In this document: positions 36,601-45,485 of the stretch, piece after piece
How the letters are laid out: each line of letters begins with the position of its first letter
How positions within the stretch are numbered: the first letter of the stretch is position 1
NCBI RefSeq assembly: GCF_001509835.1
Contig: NZ_JXTJ01000007.1
Location: forward strand, 1 to 64,000
DNA: 64,000 bases
Direction: 5' to 3'
Source: Allobosea sp. WAO
Lineage (GTDB): Bacteria; Pseudomonadota; Alphaproteobacteria; Rhizobiales; Beijerinckiaceae
Translations under genes and position numbers: made by a program
The notes under the pieces: model-generated
Told to the model about the DNA's origin: nothing
Seen by the model: the letters and a program-made list of their open reading frames with translations, nothing else
Database searches by the model: none

Positions 36601-39600
36601 CGCCGCCATCGATAAGGTTGGCGTTGCCGTCGCCGGTGAGGCTGTCGTTGTGGGCGCTGCCGATCAGGTTCTCGATACCGATCAGCCGGTCGCGGCCGGC
36701 GCCCACCGTGTCCTGCTCCTCGAAGCTCACCCGCGTCGGCGTGCCCGATAGCGAAACGGTCACGGCCGCGGCAGCGGACGCGTAGGAAGCGGTGTCATTG
36801 CCGGCGCCGCCATCGATACGGTCGTTGCCAGCGCCACCTTCGAGAAGGTCGTCGCCGTCCTCGCCATAGAGGTTGTCGTTTCCGCCGCCGCCGAGCAACA
36901 CGTCGTTGCCGAAGCCGCCGCGCAGTTCGTCATTGCCGTCGCCGCCGTCCAGCCGGTTGGCGACGCCGTTGCCGAGCAGGGTGTCGTTGCCGCTGCCCGC
37001 CGTCACGTTCTCGACGCCGCGCAGGAAGGAGAAGCCAGTCGCCGCGCCGGAGAGCAGGTTGACCGACACGTTCTGGCTGGTCTGGTAAGTGAGCGTGTCG
37101 TTGCCGCCATCGAGATGGAGCTCGGCCGCTTCGACATTGGCGACGGTGGTGCTGCCGTTGACCGAGCCGATGACCCCTGCTGCGAGGGCGACCGTCACGG
37201 TGTCGTCGGCGCCGAAGGCGCCTTCGACGATCCTCAGCGTGTCGGAGCCGTCCCCGCCGTCCACGGTGTCGGCCCCCTCGCCAGTGCCGTAAATGATGGT
37301 GTCGTTGCCGATGCCACCATTGACCGTGTCATCACCGGCACCGCCATTGAGGGTATCGTTGCCGGCATCGCCGGAGAGCGTGTCAGTGCCGGCCGCGCCG
37401 AGCAGGATGTCATTGCCCGCCCCGCCGCTGATCTGGTTGGCGCCGGCACCGCCCTGCACGATGTCGTCCCCGGCATTGGTGCCGCCCTGGGCATCGCCGC
37501 CGCCGGCCGCATTGATCACCGCGGCGTTGGAGACGATGTGGTTGCCGACGATTTCGGTCACCGCAGAGATGACCTGCTCGGCATTGCCGCCATCGTCGAC
37601 ATAGTCGATGCGCATGCGCAGACGCATGCCGACCAGTTCGGGCCCTGGCACGAAGGTCCGTGCATTGCCGCCATCCGCGGCCGGCACGCTGGTCCAGGTG
37701 ATGCCGTCGGTGGAATACTCCCACTGATAGACCAGCAGGTTCTCCTCGAAGGCATCGGTGATGCCATCAGGGTCGCTGAAGGCTGCGGTTGCCGTGAGCG
37801 GCTGGCCTTCGGTCGGCGTCATGTCGCTGATCAGGACCGCGCCGGTCGGGTCACCGTCGATATTGCCGACGGGATCGGTGGGCTGGGAGGTCACGACCTC
37901 CAGCACGCCGCCGCCATCGGTGTAGGTGCCGAGCACGCGGATGCGCAGGCCGACATGCTCCTCGCCCGGAATGAAGCTATTGCCGGCCGCATTGGGGATG
38001 TTGATGTAGTCGCCGGTGCCGTCGTTCCGCTCGATCTGCCAGCGATAGGTGATCGCGCCGCCCGGCACGGTGCCGTCGGGATTGTTGGCATCGCGAATGG
38101 CGGAGGCGTCGACCGTCAGCGGCTCGCCCTCCGTCGCAGGGAGACCGGAAATGGTCAGGCGCCCCGTCGGGTCGTGGTTGCCGGTCTGGCGGATCGTGTA
38201 GATCCCGTCGGCGAAGAGGATGCGCTCGATGCCAACCAGCGTATCGACACCTTCGTCGATCTGCGGATCGACCGCTTCCATCTCACGCCGGGCGACGAGC
38301 GTCTTGTCGCCGACATGGGTGATTTCATACCAGTCCCGGTTACCCGCAAAGATGGCGGTATCGGTATCGTTGCTCGGGTTCTCGTCGTATTTGATCTCGC
38401 GGACGATATGCAGCTGGTTGGGCTTGATCGCGCGCGACAGCAGCAGCTCGCTCAGCGACTTGCCGTGCCATGCGGCGGGAATTGGCTCGCCGGCGCTGTC
38501 GACCTCGCCGGCGGCGAAGACGTGCTTGAGCGTGTCGACGGTCGCGATCTCGTTGGCGGCCGTGTTCTCCTGGCCGTTCCCGGTGATGCGGATGCGGACG
38601 TTCAGCCAGGCGTCGCCATGGATGAAGTCGTTGCCGCCGCGGCCTTCCAGGAGGTCGCCGCCATCGCCGCCGATCAGCACGTTCCCGCCGGTCCAGGCGG
38701 TAACCTTCTCGAGATCCTCGCCCGGGCTCGCCGGCGTGTATTCCGCCAGATCCAGCATTTCGCGCAGGCCGTCGATGCGGTTGACGCCCGCCTGACTCAG
38801 CTCATGGTTGACCATGCTGAGTTCGAGTTCGATCTCCTCGTCGCTGCCGCGATCGTCGCCGCGGATGATGTCGTTATGGTCCCAGCCCGAAATCGCTTCG
38901 GTCTGGTCGAAGCGATCGCGCAGGATGTCCGCGGCGACCGTAGTGAAGAACGGGATGCGCATGTCGGCATCGGCGGCGATGCGGCTGCCCTTGTAGATCG
39001 CCCAGTCGAAGCCGAACATGCCCTCGTTGCGCATGACGCTTTCGCCCTGGACCATGATGTCGTCACCGGATTCGGCGTCGAAATCGTTCTCGTTCTCGCC
39101 GGCAATCAACACGTCGTGGCCGAGAATGGTCGAGTTGAAGAACAGCTCGGAATTGTCGCCGTTGAGAACGTCGAAGCCGTCGCCGCCCTCCATCCAGTCG
39201 TCGCCCTCGTTGCCGAGCAGGAAGTCGTGATCGAGGCCGCCGAGCATGAAGTCGTCGCCCTCGCCACCAAAGACTTCGGTGGCATCGACGCCGACCAGAA
39301 AGACGTCCTTGCCGTCGCCGCCCATCAGCACGTCGAGGCCGTTGGAGTTGGCGATGATGTCGTCGCCATCCTCGCCCTTGAGGAAGTCGCCAGTGTCGCC
39401 GGTATCGGTGATGATGTCGTCGCCGGCGCCTGCTACGACGAGGTCGACGCCGTGACCGGCCTCGATGCGGTCGTCGCCGGCGCCGCCCCAGATGCCGTCG
39501 TCACCATCGCCGCCGATGATCGTATCGGCCCCGGACGTGCCGCCCATGACCATGTGCTCGCCGCCGGTGAAGCGCAGATAGTTCGAATCCGCTCCCGCGG

Positions 39601-42562
39601 TGCTGGGATCGTCGCGCTGCACCTTGGCGCGGATCGCATTCATGAAGGGGTCGTCGCCCTCAGGATCGAGCGCGATCTGCTTGGCGATGTCGACCTCAAG
39701 CACGCCGTCATATCTAGCGAAGGAGTCGACGCCGATATGGTGGGTGATGATGTCGTCCGCGGTTCCGCGGATGCCGTCCGCGCCGGGCTGGGTGAGATCG
39801 GTGTTGGCCATGATGAGCTTGGAGAACGCATTGTTCTCGAGCTCGTTCAGCAGGTTGAGCCCCTGGGTGCGGGACAGGTAGTAGAACCGGTCGCCCTCCT
39901 GGAGGTTCTCCATCTGCAGTTCGAACACGGCGTTGAAGGTCGAGCCGAGCATGCCGCCGAAGGGCATGAGCTTCTCGGCGAGACCGCCGATCCAGAGATC
40001 GACGTCGTTGAGGCCGCTGGACGCTGCACTCCAGGCGCCGACCCCGTTGAGGAAGTCGAGCCGGTCGGCCGGGACCGTGGTCGCCGTACCGGTGGCGACG
40101 CCGAAGACGATCGCCATGGCCGCATCGCGCTTCTCGGCCAGCGTGTCCGCGTTGAGGATAGTGTCGTGCCGGCCATAGGCCGCGATGAAATTGATGATCG
40201 AGGCCGGCGTCTTCAGGTTGGCGCCGAAATCTGCCCAGCTGTCATAGGGCTTGAGCCAGGTCGAGTTGCTCGCGGCGTAAAGCTGCGCCCGCGCCTCGTT
40301 CAGCGAAGGCACGCCGGCATCACGGCCGCGGGCGATGTTGATGGCCGGAAGGTCGAGCGGCAGGCCTAGCAGGTTGTTGCGCAGCGACTCGACCACGAAC
40401 TCGTCGATGGCGCTGCCGCGGACATAGGTCATGCCGCGTACGATCGCGCCCGCCGCCTGCTCGGCCGAGATCGCGCCGTCCTGGTCGTACATGATCGGAT
40501 TGAGGAAGGCCTCGATCAGCCCGACATCGACGCCCGCCCAGCCATTGGCATTGGCGAGCGGGTTGCCGTTGGCATCGACCGGCTGCCCGCTGCCGTTCAA
40601 CGGAAGCAGCTTCAGGTGCTCGGTCAGCATCGAATGGCCGAAGCGGTACACCGTATGGGCGAATTCGGCGAAGATGGCCGGGTTGACGTCGGTGGTCGTG
40701 TTGAAGACGAAGACGTCGATGTTCGGCTGGACCTTGCGGCCGAACTCTTCGAAGACGAGGTGCTGATACTGCATCTCTGTCGCAAAGCGCGCAGTCTGGA
40801 ACAGGCGCTCGCCATCCCAGGACAGGGTGCCGAGGTCGGCGGGAACCGCAGTGACGTCGACCAGAAGCCATTCGTTGAGGAAGGCGATGTCTTCCGCCCG
40901 CCCGCTCGCGGCGATCTCGAGCACCTGCTTCTTGACGTCCTCGACCTGCCGGTTGTGCTCGGAATGGAAGACGTGATGGACGGCGGTCAGGCCGATATTC
41001 TCGTTGCCGCGCCCGTCGCCGGTGATGAAGTGCCGGTCGAGCAGCTCGTTGTCATAGACGGCGACGCCTCCTTCGATCGGGATCGGATTGCCGAGTGGGT
41101 CGGTCTCGGTGTTGATGTCCGGCTGTAGGATCGCAGGCAAACCGTTGACGGTGCCGACCGGATTGGCGTTGTGGGCGATGTCGTCGAGGAACTGGTGCGA
41201 GGTGCGAACGGGGCCGAGACCGCCATTGATGCTGGCGAGCACGACCGGGTTGCCCGGCGAGGCGCTGACCGTCAGATCGTCGGCCGTGTTCGGGATCAGG
41301 TCCGGGCCGATATTGTAGATCACCTGCGGGAAACCGTCCGGCCCGCGGATGAACTCGCCATAGGGGTCGGTGCGCAGCAGCGGCACGCCGAGGACGTCGA
41401 GGTCGCTCAGCACGATGCCGAGCTTCTCCAGCGCCTGCGTCTTGACGTCCCCCCAGGTGGCGAGGCCGCCATTGGCGCCGTCGAGCAGATGGCCCGTCGC
41501 AAGCGGCTTGCCGTCGACCATCTGATACTCGCGCAGGAATGCCTGATGCGAGGCATGCGACGTATAGGTCTGGTTCTGGTCGACGAAGGGCGTGGTCTTG
41601 TTCCGCGCCTCCTGGGTGATGACGTCATCGGGCGTGCCGAGAATGCCGTCAGCGCCCGGCTCCTTCACCGGGGTGAGGCGGGTGATCGCCATGAAGGCCC
41701 GGCTCGCCGGCACTTCGTCGCCGCTGCCGGCGATGCCGTCCGGCCCATGCGTCCTGAGCGGATCATCCGCGGCGAGCGGCACCCAGACGGTGCCGTTGTC
41801 GCCCTTGTGAATGAGGTCGAGCCCGTGGTCGAAGAACTGGCCGAAGAAGGTCATCCAGCCGTTGAACGGCGCCGACAGGCCTTCATCGGGCGCGACGTTC
41901 GGCACCACGACGTTGTCGCCGTCCATCTCAATGCCGTAGTCGGCGAGCAGCGTATTGTGCAGCGTGGTCTTCAGTGGCTCCGTCGCGGCGGCCACCGCGG
42001 CCTTTTTTTCCGCGGCCGTGGCACCAGAGGGCAGCCCCGTGAGGACCGTCGCGGTGGCGGCCGCGGCGTCGGCCAGATAGGCTTGGTAGAGGCCCTTGAT
42101 CACGGTCAGGGCGCCCGGCACCGTTGGCGCGTCGAGCAGCGCCCCATCATATTCGGCGAAGCGCAGCGCGGCGACGATCGCCGCCGGATTGTTCAGTGTC
42201 TGGTCGACGACGAGATTACTGATCGTGCGGGGATCGCTGTCGACCACATGGCCAGGCGCCTCGTAGTCGGTGTTGGTGACCTGGCCGCCGGGCGCTGCGG
42301 GCCCGTTGATGTCGATGCCGGTCTCGTCGTTCTCGTTCGACCAGCGCGGGTCGAACATCCTCGGCATGGGTTGATCTGAGGCGCCCCAGGTCTCGCGGCC
42401 CGGAATCAGATTGTTGTAGGTGCCATCAACCGTCCGCAGTCCATAGGGCAGGTGCGGCTGATCGATCAGTTGCGTCAACGGCGTTCCCGCAACATGAGCC
42501 TCAGCGATCTTGATCTGCTTGAGGATGAATTCCAGGTCATGCTGATTGAGTTTGACAGCCAT
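33665..42562 (-). CDS. Giant secreted animal-type haem peroxidase with RTX arrays (MopA-like)
   Basis: A 2965-residue protein. Residues about 220-1000 are an animal haem peroxidase domain: GQFFDHGLDL puts the haem-linking Asp and distal His at D245/H246, GDGRGNE the distal Arg and Glu at R518/E521, then HHVFHSEHNRQ, and YRFGHSML the proximal His at H643. From about 1000 come RTX blocks, two Ig-like repeats near 1467-1677, more RTX blocks, an Asp-rich linker at about 2609-2651, further RTX and a type I secretion tail ending GSHNLTANSFIV. There is no N-terminal signal. GGGGAGAGGA precedes the start. The architecture matches what I recall of the Mn(II)-oxidising MopA peroxidases; Mn oxidation here is inference. 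Halide oxidation or defence are alternatives. Confidence 0.9.
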   Translation of the reverse strand: MAVKLNQHDLEFILKQIKIAEAHVAGTPLTQLIDQPHLPYGLRTVDGTYNNLIPGRETWGASDQPMPRMFDPRWSNENDETGIDINGPAAPGGQVTNTDYEAPGHVVDSDPRTISNLVVDQTLNNPAAIVAALRFAEYDGALLDAPTVPGALTVIKGLYQAYLADAAAATATVLTGLPSGATAAEKKAAVAAATEPLKTTLHNTLLADYGIEMDGDNVVVPNVAPDEGLSAPFNGWMTFFGQFFDHGLDLIHKGDNGTVWVPLAADDPLRTHGPDGIAGSGDEVPASRAFMAITRLTPVKEPGADGILGTPDDVITQEARNKTTPFVDQNQTYTSHASHQAFLREYQMVDGKPLATGHLLDGANGGLATWGDVKTQALEKLGIVLSDLDVLGVPLLRTDPYGEFIRGPDGFPQVIYNIGPDLIPNTADDLTVSASPGNPVVLASINGGLGPVRTSHQFLDDIAHNANPVGTVNGLPAILQPDINTETDPLGNPIPIEGGVAVYDNELLDRHFITGDGRGNENIGLTAVHHVFHSEHNRQVEDVKKQVLEIAASGRAEDIAFLNEWLLVDVTAVPADLGTLSWDGERLFQTARFATEMQYQHLVFEEFGRKVQPNIDVFVFNTTTDVNPAIFAEFAHTVYRFGHSMLTEHLKLLPLNGSGQPVDANGNPLANANGWAGVDVGLIEAFLNPIMYDQDGAISAEQAAGAIVRGMTYVRGSAIDEFVVESLRNNLLGLPLDLPAINIARGRDAGVPSLNEARAQLYAASNSTWLKPYDSWADFGANLKTPASIINFIAAYGRHDTILNADTLAEKRDAAMAIVFGVATGTATTVPADRLDFLNGVGAWSAASSGLNDVDLWIGGLAEKLMPFGGMLGSTFNAVFELQMENLQEGDRFYYLSRTQGLNLLNELENNAFSKLIMANTDLTQPGADGIRGTADDIITHHIGVDSFARYDGVLEVDIAKQIALDPEGDDPFMNAIRAKVQRDDPSTAGADSNYLRFTGGEHMVMGGTSGADTIIGGDGDDGIWGGAGDDRIEAGHGVDLVVAGAGDDIITDTGDTGDFLKGEDGDDIIANSNGLDVLMGGDGKDVFLVGVDATEVFGGEGDDFMLGGLDHDFLLGNEGDDWMEGGDGFDVLNGDNSELFFNSTILGHDVLIAGENENDFDAESGDDIMVQGESVMRNEGMFGFDWAIYKGSRIAADADMRIPFFTTVAADILRDRFDQTEAISGWDHNDIIRGDDRGSDEEIELELSMVNHELSQAGVNRIDGLREMLDLAEYTPASPGEDLEKVTAWTGGNVLIGGDGGDLLEGRGGNDFIHGDAWLNVRIRITGNGQENTAANEIATVDTLKHVFAAGEVDSAGEPIPAAWHGKSLSELLLSRAIKPNQLHIVREIKYDENPSNDTDTAIFAGNRDWYEITHVGDKTLVARREMEAVDPQIDEGVDTLVGIERILFADGIYTIRQTGNHDPTGRLTISGLPATEGEPLTVDASAIRDANNPDGTVPGGAITYRWQIERNDGTGDYINIPNAAGNSFIPGEEHVGLRIRVLGTYTDGGGVLEVVTSQPTDPVGNIDGDPTGAVLISDMTPTEGQPLTATAAFSDPDGITDAFEENLLVYQWEYSTDGITWTSVPAADGGNARTFVPGPELVGMRLRMRIDYVDDGGNAEQVISAVTEIVGNHIVSNAAVINAAGGGDAQGGTNAGDDIVQGGAGANQISGGAGNDILLGAAGTDTLSGDAGNDTLNGGAGDDTVNGGIGNDTIIYGTGEGADTVDGGDGSDTLRIVEGAFGADDTVTVALAAGVIGSVNGSTTVANVEAAELHLDGGNDTLTYQTSQNVSVNLLSGAATGFSFLRGVENVTAGSGNDTLLGNGVANRLDGGDGNDELRGGFGNDVLLGGGGNDNLYGEDGDDLLEGGAGNDRIDGGAGNDTASYASAAAAVTVSLSGTPTRVSFEEQDTVGAGRDRLIGIENLIGSAHNDSLTGDGNANLIDGGAGADTMDGGAGNDTYVVDKAGDVINDASGVDTVRTALSGYALDGDVENLVLTGNAAIGGIGNALDNEITGNSASNTLNGAGGTDTVVLQGTIGDHSFALAAGGITVTSAVGGTDTLVSVERAKIGSASYLIVPGTNTANSGAGAVIGGSEAELLLGFNGADELRGNGGNDILVGGAGADQMFGGAGNDIYWVQQGTDQVTELAGEGIDTIYSNVSRNLTVVAQVVGEVENVVLVGAIGNEALNAVGNGLNNELTGNAGNNTLTGNAGNDTLVGNAGNDTLNGGADDDILNGGAGNDTLNGGAGTDRADFAGRVGDYSFGLNAAGLATVTHLASGNVDTLTGIERLRFGDGPVLDIVTAAGSIPAGPAILFGTSGADTIVGGPGADVIIGGAGDDILNGSDVGDGDNNASPGSPDDDTFIWYVGDGSDTINGGLEGANGDLFQIIGNAQAETYRIYTYDEAVARIGFAGSDEAEIVVTRQAAGGAETIIAELTEIEEIIVNGAGVSGNGTAGGDSFEMYGDFSVTTSLRPNTITLLGTGGNDTIDITSLRSAHRIVFKTGGGNDTIIGTLRPQDVIELPDGTTIADYAVTIDEETGLTRLTGDGHSLTFVAPHGMPDFGVNYPGDDQDDDDDDDPPGPNPGGGDDDDDDDHGCGCDGGDDDDDDDGPGTPAPNPNPTTGGGSRTGTAAADVLTGTAAADNLVGLGGDDTLTGLGGADAISAGDGADFIDAGEGRDMVFAGAGDDQLFGGGGADMLYGEAGNDRIFGGADNDLIDAGTGNDTVVAGAGADLIIGAAGDGDDTYFGDEIDGGVGTDTLDFSAITANLAVDLGNGLLGRGSAASSQSGSDTLWSIENVSTGSGNDTITASNAVNVIEGGSGNDTFRFLSTAGADGDTILDFQPGDRLDLSAIDANAGQAGNQSFTLVNGGGFTASAQLSVTYETRADGEYTIVKGNVDAATDAEFQINLKGSHNLTANSFIV

Positions 42563-42739
42563 CTTCCTCTCCCCAAGACTCCTGAGCGACCAGGACGTCG
42601 CTCGCCACCGTTTCAGATCGACGTATTGTGCCGAGCGCGCTGGGTCGTTGTCAGTGTGAGGAAGTCAGGCAATCTTCGTGACGTTGGTCGAATTCGATTT
42701 CGGGACTTTCGGCACCCTCGATAGCGGACCTAATATCTT

Positions 42740-44113
42740 ATGAGCTGGCGGGATCGGTATAGCCTATCGACGCAATTTCTTGCCGCTGCGGCCGTTGTTC
42801 TTTGCGTTTCGATGGCTGTGCTGGGGACATGGGTCACGCACAGGATCACCCGCAGCGTGCTGGCGACGTCTGGTCAGGGCGGATCCGACTTGATGGTCAG
42901 CTTTCTCGAGGCGGAGGTGCAGAACCTTCTGCCCGACGGCACCATGCCCATCGAAACGCAGCAGCGTCTGGATCGGCTGTTCGGGGGCGAGACCGTCGCG
43001 AAGCGGATCGTCTCGGTGAAGATATGGCGACCTGACGCGACAGTCATCTACACCAACATGGCGAAGGGCATCATCGGGCAGCACTTCGTCTCGACGGATG
43101 TCGCCAAGGCGGCGAGCGGCCAGATCGTCGCCGAATTCAAGGACATGATCAGCGCGGAAAGTGCCTACGAGCAGAGTCTCGGCAAGGCTCTGATCGAAAT
43201 ATACTCGCCGCTCTACAAGACAGGGACGAAGTCCGTCATCGCGGTCGGCGAGATATATGAAGACGCGAGCGACCTTGATGCTCAGCTGCGATCCAGCCGG
43301 AGAGAGACCTGGATCGTCGTCTGCTTGACGACCTTGCTGATGCTCGCCTTCCTCTATCTGATCGTCCGGCGCGGCAGTTTCACGATCGCGGTGCAGCGCG
43401 CGGAACTGAGAGAGCGCATCGCCGACGCACAGCATATGGCCTCCCAGAACGAGCGGCTCCGGCTCGAAGCGAACGAAGCCAACGAGGAACTGCTCGGGCG
43501 CATCGGCTCCGACATTCACGACGGGCCGATCCAGGCCCTGACATTGACGCGCCTCCGGATCGACGAGATCGCGGAGATCTGGAGCGACAAGCGGCAGAGC
43601 AAGGGCTCGCTCGCGCGATATCTCGACGAGGCCAGGTCTGCGCTGGGCGATTCCATCGACGAGTTGCGGCATCTCTCGACCGGCCTCGTCTTGCCTGAGC
43701 TCGACGAGCTGTCGCCGCGTCAGCTGATCGAATTGGCGCGCGACCGGCACGAGGGCGCGACGGCGACGCAGGTCGAGCTCGATCTCGGAGACCTTCCGCA
43801 GACATTGCCGTCTGCCATGAAGATCTGCGTCTATCGGATCATCCAGGAGTCGCTGACGAACGCCTTCCGGCATGCCGGCGGCGTCGGACAACAGGTTGCG
43901 GCGGCGGTGCGGGACCATGCCCTCGAGCTGCGGATCAGCGATCAGGGCGCACAGGCAGCCGTCCAGCCGGGAGCGCTGGCGTCCCATACCAAGCTCGGGC
44001 ATCGCGGGATTCGCAATCGCGTCCAGGCTTTCGGGGGACGGCTGAATATCGTGAGGACGAAAAAGGGCACCGATGTGCAGGTATCCCTGCCGCTCGACCA
44101 TGGCGGGCTGTGA
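42740..44113 (+). CDS. Sensor histidine kinase, NarL/HPK7 type
   Basis: A 457-residue membrane kinase. Membrane segments at about residues 12-32 and 190-209 bracket a periplasmic sensor of some 155 residues with no recognised fold. The dimerisation/phosphoacceptor motif GSDIHDGPIQAL places the phosphorylated histidine at H260, and the ATPase domain shows ESLTNAFRHAGG (N374) and GHRGIRNRVQAFGGRL. This is the kinase type that partners LuxR-like response regulators, and one follows 273 bases downstream. It is divergent from the peroxidase gene across a 177-base gap and probably controls it in answer to an extracellular signal. Confidence 0.88.
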   Translation: MSWRDRYSLSTQFLAAAAVVLCVSMAVLGTWVTHRITRSVLATSGQGGSDLMVSFLEAEVQNLLPDGTMPIETQQRLDRLFGGETVAKRIVSVKIWRPDATVIYTNMAKGIIGQHFVSTDVAKAASGQIVAEFKDMISAESAYEQSLGKALIEIYSPLYKTGTKSVIAVGEIYEDASDLDAQLRSSRRETWIVVCLTTLLMLAFLYLIVRRGSFTIAVQRAELRERIADAQHMASQNERLRLEANEANEELLGRIGSDIHDGPIQALTLTRLRIDEIAEIWSDKRQSKGSLARYLDEARSALGDSIDELRHLSTGLVLPELDELSPRQLIELARDRHEGATATQVELDLGDLPQTLPSAMKICVYRIIQESLTNAFRHAGGVGQQVAAAVRDHALELRISDQGAQAAVQPGALASHTKLGHRGIRNRVQAFGGRLNIVRTKKGTDVQVSLPLDHGGL

Positions 44114-44282
44114 GCCCGGCGCGAGTGGTGCGAGATCCGTTGCGATGCGTCTCTTTCGGCCGTGAGATTTGCGTCTCGTCGGGGCGCAGGAAAAGGTGGC
44201 GCTATGTCTCGTCCAGCATATCGAGAAGCAGGCAGGACTGGCTGAAGACGTTGTTCGTCTTCGGTTACTCTCCGGCGAAGGC

Positions 44283-44361
44283 GTTAAGGTTGCACGTGCA
44301 ATTCCTTGATTAACCAAGCATTTACGATGCTGTTTGTAATCGCTGACAAATAGGTTAAGAT
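44283..44361. promoter_or_regulatory. Control region upstream of the response regulator
   Basis: An A/T-rich gap in otherwise GC-rich DNA. It contains a perfect 12-base palindrome, TTGCACGTGCAA, at 44290-44301, and GTTAAG at 44283-44288 and 44354-44359. Between them is an inverted copy-like GATTAACC and a small GCAT/ATGC dyad. This suggests that the response regulator has its own promoter and a local operator, possibly for autoregulation. No exact sigma motif is certain. Confidence 0.45.
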
Positions 44362-44386
44362 TATGCTCTAGGCTGGGGGTTGCGTG

Positions 44387-45055
44387 ATGCTCAGCGTTTC
44401 GGTCGCCTTTGTCGACGATCACCCGACCTTGCTGGAAGGGATTCGGGCGATATTCTCGCGCCGTCCCGGGTACAAAGTCATTGCCACCGGCAGTTGTTGC
44501 GCCGATGCGCTCGGGATCGCGCTCGAGTACAAGCCAAATGTACTGATGATCGACCTGAATATGCCCGGTAATGCCTTTGATTGCATAGCACAGATCCGAA
44601 CAACCTCTCCGGAAACCAAGGTCATTGCCTTCACGGCATCGTCCGGCATTAACCATGCGATCGATGCACTGCAGGCCGGGGCCAGCGGCTATGTGCTGAA
44701 GGGTAGCCCGCTGGGAAGCCTGACGGAAGCAATCGATGCCGTCATGGCCGGAGATACCTACATCTCAAAAGGATTTGCTACGAAAGTCATCGCAGCACTC
44801 GCCAATCCGAAGACATCAGGAATAAAGCTAAGCGTTCGCGAAGAGCAGATCGTTTCATTATTACTGGAGAGCCGAACCAATCGCGAGATCGCCAATCAGA
44901 TGAATCTCAGCGAGAAGACGATCAAGAACTACATGACCCTCCTGATGCAGAAGTTACGGGTCCGCAACCGCGTCGGGTTGGTGATGGCGGCAAGAAGCCT
45001 GCCACTCGCCGGCGCCAGGGGACGTGATGTCGATCGGATCGGCCTGCTGAACTGA
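44387..45055 (+). CDS. LuxR/NarL-type response regulator
   Basis: A 222-residue two-domain regulator. The receiver domain (residues 1-120) has the acidic pair D10/D11 and phosphoacceptor D56 in NVLMIDLNMP. The C-terminal HTH (about 148-210) reads LSVREEQIVSLLLESRTNREIANQMNLSEKTIKNYM, the classic LuxR form. A GTG one codon upstream (44384) is an alternative start. It is paired with the HPK7 kinase gene upstream and likely controls the divergent peroxidase/secretion operon. The gene and its promoter are less GC-rich than the neighbours, which may hint at separate acquisition. Confidence 0.9.
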   Translation: MLSVSVAFVDDHPTLLEGIRAIFSRRPGYKVIATGSCCADALGIALEYKPNVLMIDLNMPGNAFDCIAQIRTTSPETKVIAFTASSGINHAIDALQAGASGYVLKGSPLGSLTEAIDAVMAGDTYISKGFATKVIAALANPKTSGIKLSVREEQIVSLLLESRTNREIANQMNLSEKTIKNYMTLLMQKLRVRNRVGLVMAARSLPLAGARGRDVDRIGLLN

Positions 45056-45485
45056 GACGCCTTCCAACTGGCGTGACAACCAGCGTGGGCGATGCGGTGG
45101 ATCAGCTCCCGGTATTAGGCCGACATCTCTTCGCAGCCATCGCCGTCACGGCCAGAAGAATCGGTGGCAGAACACGGAGATGGAGTGCAGCCTGGGCCTG
45201 ACGCAGGACGGCAGCGCCGTGCGCCCCCGTGGGCAGCGAGAGGCGAAGAGCCTCGACGCGTTCGCTTCGATCGGTCCTGTCTCCTCACCGACGCCAGCTC
45301 AAGCGGCTATGTTCCGGCGCATCAAGCCTTCTCGTGCTGCCCCCTTCGAGGCGAAGCTGATCTGCCGCGGTTGAATTCGCCCATCCTGAACTATGTCTTT
45401 TGGCAGACAGAAGGTCATGCCATCGCGCACCGGGAGAGATGCGCCAGGAGTGGACTTCGCCATCTCCCCGAAAGCTGTCGTGGCG
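45056..45485. other. Non-coding gap between the response regulator and the SMP-30 gene
   Basis: About 430 bases between two convergent genes. Frames present on both strands do not resemble known proteins. A weak five-base-stem hairpin (ACGCC/GGCGT, 45057-45074) follows directly after the regulator stop and could aid termination. I saw no transposase motif, no RNA gene and no repeat; it may contain decayed sequence. Confidence 0.5.

Noticed and set aside
36000..37500. A possible tandem-repeat or CRISPR-like array in repetitive DNA
   Set aside because: The repeats are degenerate nine-codon RTX units in an open reading frame, not identical repeats with unique spacers.
37115..40369. A 1084-codon plus-strand frame opposite the peroxidase RTX region
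   Set aside because: It is the mirror of GC-rich RTX codons; its composition is runs of Val/Ala/Asp/Gly without domains, while the minus frame has a full peroxidase-RTX layout.
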